Assembly (NCBI GenBank): GCA_002721165.1
Contig: PBJS01000008.1
Coordinates: 1-21,131 of the forward strand
Direction of reading: 5' to 3'
DNA: 21,131 nt
Source of the DNA: Legionellales bacterium
GTDB taxonomy: Bacteria; Pseudomonadota; Gammaproteobacteria; Eutrophobiales; Eutrophobiaceae
Position 1 is the first letter of the stretch. Each line of letters begins with the position of its first letter. Positions 1-8,736 of the stretch are shown here, in pieces. The notes beneath the pieces are model-generated. The model saw only the letters and a list, made by a program, of their open reading frames with translations, searched no databases and was not told the DNA's origin. A program made the position numbers and the translations under genes.

Positions 1-925
1 AGAATGTGGAGCCCCAATTATTTCAATCCCAGGTGGAGAACCTTTAATTCATAAAGAAATGCCTGAAATTGTTGAACAATTAATTAAAAGGAAAAAATTT
101 GTTTATTTATGTACAAATGCAGTACTTTTAAAAAAATATATAAATAAATATGAGCCGTCGCCATATCTAACTTTCTCAATTCATCTTGATGGAAACAAAG
201 AACGTCATGATGCCTCTGTTTGTCAAGGAGGTGTTTTTGATAAATGTATCGAGGCCGTTAAGATTGCTCGTGAAAGAGGTTTTCGCGTCACACTTAACTG
301 CACTTTATTTCAAGGAGAAAGTGCTGATGAAGTAGCTGAATTTTTGGATATGGCAATGCAATTAGGAATTGAAGGAGTAACTATATCCCCCGGCTATAGT
401 TATGAGAGAGCACCAAAGCAAGACGTCTTTCTAAAAAAACGAGAAAGTAAACAATTGTTTCGAAATATATTCAAATTGAATATAAACAAGTCTTGGCGAT
501 TTAATCAGTCTTCACTTTATCTTGACTTTCTAGCGGGTAACCAAACTTATCAGTGCACACCATGGGGTAACCCAACTCGAAATGTTTTTGGTTGGCAAAA
601 ACCCTGCTATTTGCTTGTCGGTGAAGGCTATGCTCCTACATTTTCTGCGCTATTAAATGAAACAAACTGGGAAAACTATGGGTCTGGGAAAAATCCAAAG
701 TGTGCAAATTGCATGGTCCATTGTGGATATGAAGCAACGGCTGTTAATGACACTTTCAGACATCCATTGAGAGCATTAGGTGTATTTTTAAAAGGGCCAA
801 AAACACACGGAGAAATGGCTCCGGAACTTCCGGTGTTATATAACGATAGCGAGGTATTCGAACCAAAACTAGTTGTAGAAAATAAAATGTCTAAAAATAA
901 TGGTAAAAATAAACAAGTTGCCTAA
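1..925 (+). CDS. hpnH: HpnH, radical SAM adenosylhopane synthase (5' end outside window)
   Basis: The frame is open from base 2 and runs to TAA at 923-925, giving 307 residues. The first ATG, at 59, is internal: the 19 codons before it encode the conserved stretch ending in the radical SAM glycine-rich motif (PGGEP, bases 29-43). Members of this family are about 330-390 residues long, so the N-terminal part, including the CxxxCxxC Fe-S motif, lies upstream of the window. The C-terminal half shows the HpnH pattern: a Cys near QCTPWGN, a Cys at QKPCY, and the cluster KCANCMVHCGYE. HpnH joins a 5'-deoxyadenosyl group to diploptene to make adenosylhopane, the first step to C35 extended hopanoids. 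The stop overlaps the next ATG (TAATG), so it is translationally coupled to hpnB. Family assignment is firm; the activity is known from the family. Confidence 0.93.
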   Translation, partial: ECGAPIISIPGGEPLIHKEMPEIVEQLIKRKKFVYLCTNAVLLKKYINKYEPSPYLTFSIHLDGNKERHDASVCQGGVFDKCIEAVKIARERGFRVTLNCTLFQGESADEVAEFLDMAMQLGIEGVTISPGYSYERAPKQDVFLKKRESKQLFRNIFKLNINKSWRFNQSSLYLDFLAGNQTYQCTPWGNPTRNVFGWQKPCYLLVGEGYAPTFSALLNETNWENYGSGKNPKCANCMVHCGYEATAVNDTFRHPLRALGVFLKGPKTHGEMAPELPVLYNDSEVFEPKLVVENKMSKNNGKNKQVA

Positions 926-2037
926 TGGAGTCACTTTTCCTAGCAACTGTGCTGGGGCTTCTATTATGGATTACAATTCTTCTATTACCATCACGTCCGT
1001 ATAGCACTCGAGAATCACTAGAAGCGCAGCCAATAGAACAAACTGATCTATCTGAAGTAACGGTACTCATCCCGGCTAGAAATGAAGCAACAATAATAAT
1101 CGAGTCTCTTTTAGCTTTACAAAAACAAGATCCAAGTTTAAAAATAATTTTAGTAGATGATCAATCTACCGATAATACAGTAGAACTTGCGTATTCCATT
1201 CGCATGAATAATTTAACGGTATTGCCCGGAGCTCAATTACAACCAGGATGGAGTGGTAAATTATGGGCACTAGAACAAGGGCGCAGGTTCATTAATACTA
1301 GTCATATTTTACTACTTGATGCAGATATTATTCTAGAACCCGGCCTAATAGAAACAATGTTATCAAGAGCAAAAAAAAATAATATCAAGTTACTCTCCTT
1401 AATGGCCCACCTCAGAATGGTATCATTTTGGGAGAAATTATTGATACCTGCTTTTATCTTCTTTTTTAAATTACTTTATCCATTTTATCTTTCGAATCTA
1501 CCTAATAAAAAAATAGCTGCAGCTGCAGGTGGATGCATACTTCTTCAAACAGATGTACTTGAAGAACTAGGAGGATTTGAATGTATAAAAAATAAACTGA
1601 TTGACGATTGTTCGCTCGCAAAAAAATTTAAGCGGAATGGTTACAAAACATGGGTTGGCCTAACTCATTCAGCAATTAGTATTCGTAGCTACAATAGCCC
1701 TAAGGGGATATGGAAAATGATTGCAAGAACTGCATACACGCAACTACATCATTCTCTTTTATTACTTTCAATATGTGTAATTTTAATGAGTATTGCATTT
1801 CTAATGCCTCTAATAGCAATCTTACAATCCCAACTAATAATTGTGATGGTAGGAATAACTACTCTCTGTATACAATCTATATGCTATTACCCTATATTGA
1901 GATACTATTCGATAAATTCAATGTACGTGTTTTCTTTACCATTCGTTGGTATGATTTATTTATTTTTTACATTGAGCTCAGCTTATTTTTATTATTTTAA
2001 TAAAGGCGCGGCTTGGAAAGAGAGATATTACAAGTAA
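925..2037 (+). CDS. hpnB: HpnB, hopene-associated membrane glycosyltransferase
   Basis: This 370-residue protein is a GT-A fold, family 2-like glycosyltransferase. An N-terminal membrane segment (about residues 4-21) is followed by the VLIPARNEA strand (47-55), the nucleotide-sugar acidic pair D78-D79, and the metal-binding DAD at 132-134. A cytosolic region with IDDCSLAKKF follows, then RTAYTQLHHS and three hydrophobic C-terminal segments (about 275-300, 303-322 and 333-357). This layout fits the hopene-associated HpnB family. The exact sugar transferred is not settled for the family and cannot be read from sequence. The ATG overlaps the hpnH stop by one base and no Shine-Dalgarno is evident, so translation probably depends on coupling. 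It likely acts at the inner membrane on hopanoid or a related lipid. Confident at family level. Confidence 0.88.
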   Translation: MESLFLATVLGLLLWITILLLPSRPYSTRESLEAQPIEQTDLSEVTVLIPARNEATIIIESLLALQKQDPSLKIILVDDQSTDNTVELAYSIRMNNLTVLPGAQLQPGWSGKLWALEQGRRFINTSHILLLDADIILEPGLIETMLSRAKKNNIKLLSLMAHLRMVSFWEKLLIPAFIFFFKLLYPFYLSNLPNKKIAAAAGGCILLQTDVLEELGGFECIKNKLIDDCSLAKKFKRNGYKTWVGLTHSAISIRSYNSPKGIWKMIARTAYTQLHHSLLLLSICVILMSIAFLMPLIAILQSQLIIVMVGITTLCIQSICYYPILRYYSINSMYVFSLPFVGMIYLFFTLSSAYFYYFNKGAAWKERYYK

Positions 2038-2044
2038 ATTGAAA

Positions 2045-2677
2045 ATGCTATTAGAAAAAAAATATTATAGTTTTTTAACAAAGAATATATTATGTCTTTG
2101 CCTAATATTCTTTGCTTTTCCTCTGCATGCAGATCAAAGTCAAAAACAAAGACTACAAGAACCTATAAATCAGTTACATGAAACACTAATTAATATCATG
2201 GTGATTTCAGATTCAACAAATTTTGAAGAGCGCTATAAATATTTAGAGCCTATTATTAGTGAATACTTTGATATAAATTTAATTTCAAGGGTTGTTCTTA
2301 GTAGATATTGGAAGACAATTGAGGAAAAAGATAAAATCAAATTTACTGACTTATTCAAAAAGTTGACCATTAGTACCTACGTTAGTCGATTTAACTCATA
2401 TAACAATCAAATTTTTAAAAAAATATCTGTTGAAAGATTGAAAGAAAATAGATTTCTAGTAAAGACAGAATTTAGAAAATTAGAGGGAAGTCCAATTACA
2501 TTTAATTACATAGTTCAGAAAAATAACCAAAAATGGAGAATTATCAGTGTAATTGCTAATGGAATTAATGATCTTTCCCTCAAAAGAGCCGAATATGCAG
2601 CGATAATTAAAAAAGATGGGTTTGACGTCCTAGTAACAAAACTAGAACAAAAAATACGTGATTCACAAACAAATTAA
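2045..2677 (+). CDS. hpnM: HpnM, periplasmic MlaC/Ttg2D-like hopanoid-associated protein
   Basis: From ATG 2045 this is a 210-residue secreted protein. A lysine-rich start and hydrophobic core (about residues 15-26) lead to a signal peptidase I site after A29 (PLHA|DQSQ). The mature part resembles MlaC/Tol-Tol-Ttg2 proteins: helical N-terminal half with EPIISEYFDINLISRVVL and YWKTI, then a beta-rich lipid-binding half with TFNYIVQKNNQKWRIISVIANGI ahead of a C-terminal helix. In hopanoid producers this family is called HpnM and is thought to carry hopanoid or other lipid across the periplasm. An in-frame TTG at 2039 would add two residues; ATG is preferred, though neither start has a well-placed ribosome site (GGAAAGAGAG at 2015-2024 is distant). 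It lies 7 bases after hpnB. A plain MlaC is the alternative, but the hpn neighbours favour HpnM. Confidence 0.85.
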   Translation: MLLEKKYYSFLTKNILCLCLIFFAFPLHADQSQKQRLQEPINQLHETLINIMVISDSTNFEERYKYLEPIISEYFDINLISRVVLSRYWKTIEEKDKIKFTDLFKKLTISTYVSRFNSYNNQIFKKISVERLKENRFLVKTEFRKLEGSPITFNYIVQKNNQKWRIISVIANGINDLSLKRAEYAAIIKKDGFDVLVTKLEQKIRDSQTN

Positions 2678-2765
2678 CCCATAAACCACTAAAAAAATTG
2701 TCACCTGCCTAAAGGTATGTCAATATTTGATCTGGGGTAGTTAGTTTTTTTAATACGAGGCAACA

Positions 2766-3545
2766 ATGACTTCTTTCCAATGTTATAAAATGCTAAAGCA
2801 AATAGCCTTTCTTGCCATGCTTTGTATTATGGCTGGGTGTGCTACAACACAGACATCGGATAATTACGCAAATAAGGATACGCTTGAACCTGCAAACCGT
2901 GTTTTCTTTGATGTTAATGAAACTCTTGACCAAGCTCTAATAAAACCAATTGCAGAAGTTTATGTTGATGTCGCTCCTAATTTTATAAGAACTGGTATAA
3001 CAAATTTTTTCAATAATCTTGCTTATTTAAACGTCATTCTCAATGATTTACTACAAGGAAAGCTAAACCAAGGTGTATCAGATATTGCGCGCTTCGTAAC
3101 AAACTCAACGATAGGAATTGGTGGTCTATTTGATGTTGCCACATCTATGGGGCTAGAAGAACATGATGAAGACTTTGGGCAAACACTCGCAGTTTGGGGT
3201 GTTGATGAGGGATCTTACTTATACTTGCCACTCTTCGGTCCAAACAGTGTACGTGACTCTACAGATTTTGTGCCAAGTACACTACTTAATCCATTTTACT
3301 ATATTTCTAGCGCTATTCTATTTCCTGTCACAGCAATTAAAGCAGTAAATAAACGTGCTAACTTACTTGAAGCATCAAATATACGAGATGAAGCGGCTGT
3401 TGATCCATATTCATTCACTCGAGAGGCGTACTTGCAACAACGTGAATATCTCATCCATGACGGCAGTCCTCCAGTCAGTGGTTATGATGATGTTTTTAGT
3501 GCAGATGATGCTGATGATGGAAGTGGTTTATTAAAAATCGAATAG
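2766..3545 (+). CDS. mlaA: MlaA (VacJ) outer-membrane phospholipid-transport lipoprotein
   Basis: This 259-residue lipoprotein has a signal peptide ending in the lipobox IMAGC, with C25 as the acylated cysteine. The MlaA family core is clear: EPANRVFFDVNETLDQ, the PIAEVYVDVAP / RTGITNFFNNL region, NDLLQGKL, then RFVTNSTIGIGGLFDVA and EDFGQTLAVWGV followed by YLYLPLFGPNSVRD. The tail is acidic (DVFSADDADD). In the Mla pathway MlaA sits in the outer membrane as a ring-like channel and takes mislocalised phospholipid from the outer leaflet to a periplasmic MlaC. Here the neighbouring MlaC-type protein is HpnM. The ATG at 2766 is supported by GAGG at 2757-2760, five bases upstream; a second ATG at 2790 would still keep the lipobox. 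No mlaB/D/E/F genes are in the window. Confidence 0.93.
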   Translation: MTSFQCYKMLKQIAFLAMLCIMAGCATTQTSDNYANKDTLEPANRVFFDVNETLDQALIKPIAEVYVDVAPNFIRTGITNFFNNLAYLNVILNDLLQGKLNQGVSDIARFVTNSTIGIGGLFDVATSMGLEEHDEDFGQTLAVWGVDEGSYLYLPLFGPNSVRDSTDFVPSTLLNPFYYISSAILFPVTAIKAVNKRANLLEASNIRDEAAVDPYSFTREAYLQQREYLIHDGSPPVSGYDDVFSADDADDGSGLLKIE

Positions 3546-3612
3546 AACTTTATACTAGTTAGACAATCCCGTATAGAGGAACAATTTGATGTTGTCCTAC
3601 TCTAATTGATCT

Positions 3613-6600
3613 ATGTTAAGAAATATCAAAACATATCCTTACTTTTATTATCCTTTAATATTCTTAATTTTACTGGTTCTTATATTTATCATAGGTATTC
3701 GACTTTCATTACCTAAAATTAGTACTTACAAAAATGAAATTCAATCTATCATAACTGATTATGTGGGCTACTCTGTAAATATTCATGCAATACAAGCAGA
3801 ATGGAAAGGTTGGACACCAAATTTATATCTAGAAGATATTAAAATACTCAGCCAAAATAATAATACTGAAATTATCAAGTTCAAGTCTGCCCGAATTGGA
3901 ATTAATCTTATAGAATCAATTTACAAACAAAATATAATACCAGGCTATATTCTTATATCTGGACTTAATCTTGAAATTTATAGAACTAAAAATGGTGTAA
4001 TCTCAATAAGAAATGAAAATATTGATGGTACTAATACGAATAAACAAACTGGATTATCAGAGTGGTTGATTTCTCAAAAACATTTAATACTCGAAGATGT
4101 CAATTTAATTTGGAAAGATGAAAATATAAATATTGAAAAAAAAGAATTTAATAATATCCGTCTAGATTTAAAAACAAAAGGGGAAAATACGAAGATTGAA
4201 TTAAATACAGCTCTATCTAAAAGTGAAAAACAATTATTAAGAATAAATGCGAATATTACTGGAAATATATTAATGCCGGACTGGGATGCCAATATAGATA
4301 TAGAAATAAGCAACATTGATCCTGTAAAAAATTTTAGTAGATTGAATTTATTGAGTAATGATGGCGCTGCTAACGGAAAAATATCGACCTATTGGCAAAA
4401 CGCAAAATTGATAACTGCTAATGGTGATTTAGAATACACTGATTTTTCATTAACCACTAACGAATATAGTGTTCCTGTTAAAAATATTAATCTTAGTTTT
4501 GCTGCAGCAAGAAAATTAGATAAAAATTGGTCACTAAAAGTTGATCTGCATCATCTGAAAACTGTAAATGGAGTATGGTCTCCATCAGAGTATCAATTTG
4601 AATTTACCAAAGACGATACAAGCAATAAATACCAATATAAGGGATTTTTTACTTTTTTAAAACTAGAAGATATCTTTCCTCTGATTGTAGAGACTAGGAT
4701 TTTACCTAATAATATATTGCAAAAATTAGATTTAAATTCTATATCAGGCGATATAAAAGATGTAAACATAGAAGTGGAATCAAATAAAGAAAGTTCTATA
4801 AAAATAGACGCTGCTTTTAGTAAACTAAATCTTACATCCTATGATAAATCTAGTTACATCACGGGATTGGAAGGAACATTTATTACTGATGATTCTTTTT
4901 TCAATATCAAAATAGATAGCAAATCTCCAGAATTTAAATCCAACACACTCTATTCTGAAAAAATAGTATTACCAAACCTTAGTACTGTCGTCAAATTAAA
5001 TCGTAGTAGTTATGATGAATTATTAATTAATAAATTTAAAATGTCTTCTGATGAAATTTCACTTACTGCAAATGGGAAAATTATACTTACCGAAGACTCT
5101 CCTTTTGTAGATGTAAAAATAAATTTAGATGAATCAGATATAAAATACGTTTCGACACTGATACCAAGTGAAATAAGCCCAAAATTATCTAAGTGGGCAA
5201 CAAATTCAATACTTGGTGGAAAAATATTATCTGGTGAAATAGTTTATAAAGGGTACGGGAAAGATCTTATATTTGAAAATCCAAGAAGTAATTTTAAGGC
5301 ATTATTTAATTTAGGTAATATAAATCTCAAGTACCATCCGGAATGGCCAAGTATTAACAAACTCGGTGCTGAAGTAGTTGTCGATAATGATGAATTGTCA
5401 GCTAATGTTACTTCAGGATATATACTTGATACTGAAATTAATAATACTTCTGCAAAAATCAAAAATCTTAGTGGGAATTATCATCATGTATTAATAGATA
5501 CCAAGATTTATACTCATACTAATAATGTGAAAAATTTTATAGCTCAAAGCCCACTCAATGAGACAAAAATAACTGAGATAACAGAAAATATTATTGGCAA
5601 TGTTGATATAAGTTTAAATCTTGATATTCCTCTTAATGAAGAAAAAACGAAATTTAATAGTCTAGTATCTTTTGATAAAACTTCAATTGAATCTGGAATA
5701 CCAGAGCTTGGCCTTGAAAATGTGTCAGGTGAGATTCACTTTAATAATGATGAAATATGGGCAAATAATATAAATGCCCTCTACCAGGGAATACCTGTTA
5801 CGTTAAAATTACCGAAAATAAATTATTCTGAGTTAGATTTTATTCCTTTCGAGATATCCGGATTTGTAAATAAAGAATTTATTATTAATCAAATTACTAG
5901 TTTTTTCCCAGGATTATTCAACAAAATAGAAAATATAAGAACCTATTTCTCAGGTCAAAGTCAGTGGACATTTACACTACAAAAATCAAGGAATAATGAT
6001 ATTGGGTCGTCTAATAAAAGAATTAAATTAAGTACCGATTTATATGATACTGAAATAAATTTACCTAGCCCACTGGGAAAAAAAGAAAATGAATTACGTA
6101 CACTAAAACTTGAGGCTGATATTGATGAAATAACAGTAAGAGAAATAAATATTAATTATGATAATAGATTATTTGCCGATATATTCATTGATAACAGTAA
6201 TGAATTACTTGTGAAAAATATAAATATTGGTTTAGAGAAAAAACATCCAGAAAGTAAGGCTGACAATACTATATCTATCCAAGGTGAGATAGATAATCTA
6301 TCATTTACTGACTGGGGAAATTTATTAAATACATCAAAAAATATAGAAAATGAAAAGAAGCAAGAAAAAATTTTACTAGGTAAAATATTTGTAGGAAACC
6401 TTGAGATATTAAATAAAAATTTCAAGGAAGTTAGTGTTGATTTTACTAATTCAAAAATAAATAAAGACTGGTATATTATTTTCGATGGTAAAGAAATAAA
6501 TGGTGAGGCAAGCTATATAAAAAAATCTAAAGGTAAAAATGATTATCTATATATAAATTTTCAAAATCTTTCACTAAGTGAAAATAAAAATATTGAGGAT

Positions 6601-7452
6601 TTAACTAATTATAAAATTAATAAAATACCTGAGTTAGAAGTAACTATAGATAATTTTATGTACAAAAATAACGAATTAGGTAGTTTAAAATTAAAAACAA
6701 GTAAAACAACAGAAAATTTAATAAATATTAATAAATTAAACTTCAAAAAATCTGGATTTAGTATCAATGCTAGTGGATCTTGGTCAAAAATTAATAAAAT
6801 AAATGAATCTAATTTCCATATAAAACTTGAATCAGATTTGATAAAACAAATGTTTAATACGTTTAATTATGGAGCTGCTAATATCGAAGATGGTAAAACA
6901 TCAATTGACATTAGTGCAAAATGGAATGGTTCGCCAATGGATTTTCAAATGAAGAATCTAAATGGTCAATTGAGTATGAGCATAGAAGAGGGCCAATTCC
7001 TTGAAATTGAACCTAAAGCGGGTAGATTATTTGGATTATTAAGCATACAAGCATTACCAAGAAGGCTATCTCTCGATTTTGCAGATCTTTTTGATGAAGG
7101 TTTTGCATTCGATACTATCAAAGGAAATTTCAACTTAGAAAATGGCCAAGCTTACACCAATGATCTGCAAATGATCGGTCCATCAGGAAATATTATGATT
7201 AGCGGTAGAACTGGATTAGTGACTGAAGATTATGATCAAATTGCAACTGTTATACCTAAAGTATCTGATAGTCTACCCGTTGCAAGCGCTCTATTTGGCC
7301 CTGTTGGCGTTGGTGTTGGGGCAGTATTATTTGTTGCAGGAGAGCTTTTTGAATCGATACCAACTAATATCGATAAGATTCTAACCCAACAATACAGTAT
7401 TAAGGGTAGCTGGGAAGATCCTGAAATTAATAAAATAAATTCTGAGCAATAA
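3613..7452 (+). CDS. yhdP: YhdP-type AsmA-like inter-membrane lipid transport protein
   Basis: This 1279-residue protein is close to the usual YhdP length of about 1270. A single N-terminal membrane anchor (about residues 10-33) is followed by a very long periplasmic part of beta-rich repeats (DUF3971/AsmA-like). The conserved C-terminal block starts near residue 1117: GQLSMSIEEGQ, then GRLFGLLSIQALPRRLSLDF, a glycine-rich IMISGRTGL, and a hydrophobic segment ending GAVLFVAGELF. YhdP and its relatives TamB and YdbH bridge the envelope and are thought to pass phospholipid from inner to outer membrane along a hydrophobic groove. The gene is rich in AAT/AAA/ATA codons and looks more AT-rich than its neighbours, especially in the poorly conserved middle. 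No good Shine-Dalgarno precedes ATG 3613. It ends 5 bases from a convergent operon. Placement beside hpnM and mlaA suggests a shared role in outer-membrane lipid supply. Confidence 0.9.
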   Translation: MLRNIKTYPYFYYPLIFLILLVLIFIIGIRLSLPKISTYKNEIQSIITDYVGYSVNIHAIQAEWKGWTPNLYLEDIKILSQNNNTEIIKFKSARIGINLIESIYKQNIIPGYILISGLNLEIYRTKNGVISIRNENIDGTNTNKQTGLSEWLISQKHLILEDVNLIWKDENINIEKKEFNNIRLDLKTKGENTKIELNTALSKSEKQLLRINANITGNILMPDWDANIDIEISNIDPVKNFSRLNLLSNDGAANGKISTYWQNAKLITANGDLEYTDFSLTTNEYSVPVKNINLSFAAARKLDKNWSLKVDLHHLKTVNGVWSPSEYQFEFTKDDTSNKYQYKGFFTFLKLEDIFPLIVETRILPNNILQKLDLNSISGDIKDVNIEVESNKESSIKIDAAFSKLNLTSYDKSSYITGLEGTFITDDSFFNIKIDSKSPEFKSNTLYSEKIVLPNLSTVVKLNRSSYDELLINKFKMSSDEISLTANGKIILTEDSPFVDVKINLDESDIKYVSTLIPSEISPKLSKWATNSILGGKILSGEIVYKGYGKDLIFENPRSNFKALFNLGNINLKYHPEWPSINKLGAEVVVDNDELSANVTSGYILDTEINNTSAKIKNLSGNYHHVLIDTKIYTHTNNVKNFIAQSPLNETKITEITENIIGNVDISLNLDIPLNEEKTKFNSLVSFDKTSIESGIPELGLENVSGEIHFNNDEIWANNINALYQGIPVTLKLPKINYSELDFIPFEISGFVNKEFIINQITSFFPGLFNKIENIRTYFSGQSQWTFTLQKSRNNDIGSSNKRIKLSTDLYDTEINLPSPLGKKENELRTLKLEADIDEITVREININYDNRLFADIFIDNSNELLVKNINIGLEKKHPESKADNTISIQGEIDNLSFTDWGNLLNTSKNIENEKKQEKILLGKIFVGNLEILNKNFKEVSVDFTNSKINKDWYIIFDGKEINGEASYIKKSKGKNDYLYINFQNLSLSENKNIEDLTNYKINKIPELEVTIDNFMYKNNELGSLKLKTSKTTENLININKLNFKKSGFSINASGSWSKINKINESNFHIKLESDLIKQMFNTFNYGAANIEDGKTSIDISAKWNGSPMDFQMKNLNGQLSMSIEEGQFLEIEPKAGRLFGLLSIQALPRRLSLDFADLFDEGFAFDTIKGNFNLENGQAYTNDLQMIGPSGNIMISGRTGLVTEDYDQIATVIPKVSDSLPVASALFGPVGVGVGAVLFVAGELFESIPTNIDKILTQQYSIKGSWEDPEINKINSEQ

Positions 7453-7457
7453 TCAAA

Positions 7458-7868
7458 CTAAGGTCTTGCAAATGCATAAAATAGAATAATCATTGTAGAT
7501 GAAACGGTTATTCCAACACCTAATTCAATAAAAATAATACCAATATGCTGTCCCGTTAATGGATCTGCAGAGAGTAAATTATAATTAAGAAACTCTCCTC
7601 CGTTTAAAATACCAATAATCCCAACCCCAATATAAATTAAAAGGCCTAGTGCAGCTAGAATTCGAAGAAAACCAGGATGAATAACCTCTCTAAGATTTTC
7701 GATACCAAAAATAATTCCATATAAAATAAAACTTGCGGCAAAAATAACACCTGCTTGGAATCCTCCACCTGGCCCGTAGTCACCATGAAACTGTACATAA
7801 AGAGCAAATAACATAATCATGGGAATAAGAATTCTAGCAACAATACTAAGCACTATATGATGCTCCAT
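7458..7868 (-). CDS. mnhB: MnhB/MrpB-type subunit of a cation/proton antiporter complex
   Basis: This 136-residue protein has four hydrophobic segments and the MnhB family signature: an N-terminal ILIPMIMLFALYV segment, then HGDYGPGGGFQAGVIFA (about residues 28-44), a second helix, and a glycine-rich GVGIIGILNGG loop. MrpB subunits belong to multi-subunit Na+(K+)/H+ antiporters in the inner membrane and share ancestry with membrane-bound hydrogenase subunits. The start ATG overlaps the stop of the upstream gene by one base (TAATG on the minus strand). It is the last gene of the set: the stop (7458-7460) is 5 bases from the yhdP stop, and the C and D subunit genes that normally follow are absent. 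Confidence 0.9.
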   Translation of the reverse strand: MEHHIVLSIVARILIPMIMLFALYVQFHGDYGPGGGFQAGVIFAASFILYGIIFGIENLREVIHPGFLRILAALGLLIYIGVGIIGILNGGEFLNYNLLSADPLTGQHIGIIFIELGVGITVSSTMIILFYAFARP

Positions 7869-8428
7869 TAAAATCGCTCCTTATTAATAATGCCCTTATA
7901 ATCGTCCTTACTTCTTCCTAAAAGTATCAAAACACCAATACATGCAGTAAAAATAACGGTAATTTCTCCAAGTGTATCGTAGCCTCGATAACTTGCTAAA
8001 ACAGATGTTACTAGATTAGGTATACCAATTTCATTTCCAGATTCAATTATATATTTTCCAGCTAAATAAGTTTGAACTGGATTCTCTGCTTGTCCAAAAG
8101 CCGGAATATCATGCAAACCATAGATCAAAAAACCCCCGGTTATTACAACAATTGATAAACTGGTAATAGAAATTTGATTCGTAATTTTTTCCTTAAACTT
8201 TATCAACGAAAGTGTCCCTAAAAATAATATCAATGCAATACCTGCGCCAACAGCAGCTTCTGTAAATGCTACATCCACCGCATCAAGACATACAAAAAGA
8301 GAGGCCGATAATAAACTAAAAATTCCTGTTAGCATTGTTGTTGCAAAAAGATTGCCTTGTTGGTTAATTGCAACTGCAGTGATTATAAGTAGACATAGTA
8401 AAATTATATTTATATATAAAACTATCAT
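7868..8428 (-). CDS. DUF4040/MbhE-type fused subunit of the Mrp-like complex
   Basis: This 186-residue membrane protein has two parts. Residues about 1-80 match the DUF4040 (MbhD-like) pattern, with an N-terminal helix, then DAVDVAFTEAAVGAGIALIL, the conserved acidic helix equivalent to a piece of MrpA. Residues about 95-180 match an MbhE-like unit, with one helix, a periplasmic loop, then NLVTSVLASYRGYDTLGE and a final helix. In Mrp and Mbh complexes these pieces correspond to the C-terminal part of the large MrpA subunit, here encoded on their own. The start overlaps the mnhG stop by four bases (ATGA). It probably links the small subunits to an ND5-like channel subunit, but no such gene is in the window. 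Some databases call this an MnhB-domain or MrpA C-terminal protein. Confidence 0.8.
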   Translation of the reverse strand: MIVLYINIILLCLLIITAVAINQQGNLFATTMLTGIFSLLSASLFVCLDAVDVAFTEAAVGAGIALILFLGTLSLIKFKEKITNQISITSLSIVVITGGFLIYGLHDIPAFGQAENPVQTYLAGKYIIESGNEIGIPNLVTSVLASYRGYDTLGEITVIFTACIGVLILLGRSKDDYKGIINKERF

Positions 8429-8736
8429 GAGCGATCATCACCTATAGTTGGTTTTAGATTGCCATGTAATGCAGATTTTGCTAATGCGTGAGCAGCAGTT
8501 GGTGTTGTAATTAATATGAATATTAATATCAATAATAATTTCAAACTAATCAAAGTTAACCCATGATAAATAATTAAGCCAAATAATATTAATATCGTTC
8601 CTAGAGTGTCAATTATACTGGCGGCATGCAATCTGGTATAAAAATCAGGCATGCGATACACCCCAATCAATCCAACTATAATGGAAAGTGACCCAATCAT
8701 TATAAATGCGCTGCTGATCAGAGTTAAAATATCCAT
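8425..8736 (-). CDS. mnhG: MnhG/MrpG antiporter subunit
   Basis: This 103-residue protein has three hydrophobic helices. The MrpG signature is visible: GLIGVYRMPDFYTRLHAAS (about residues 23-41), followed by the TLGTILILFGLI helix and a third helix with TTPTAAHALAKSAL near the C-terminus. MrpG is a small accessory membrane subunit of multi-subunit Na+/H+ antiporters, needed for complex assembly. The ATG overlaps the mnhF stop by one base (TAATG) and the stop overlaps the next start by four (ATGA), so the whole set is translationally coupled. The length is normal for the family. Confidence 0.92.
   Translation of the reverse strand: MDILTLISSAFIMIGSLSIIVGLIGVYRMPDFYTRLHAASIIDTLGTILILFGLIIYHGLTLISLKLLLILIFILITTPTAAHALAKSALHGNLKPTIGDDRS

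Noticed and set aside
1710..2000. 96-residue plus-strand open frame inside hpnB
   Set aside because: It is an out-of-frame reading of the hpnB membrane helices and is rich in Asn, Ile and Phe as expected from AT-rich sequence.
2698..2726. Possible mlaA promoter, TTGTCA then CAATAT with a 17-base spacer
   Set aside because: The -35 is fair, but the -10 matches only 3 of 6 bases in an AT-rich gap where such pairs arise by chance.
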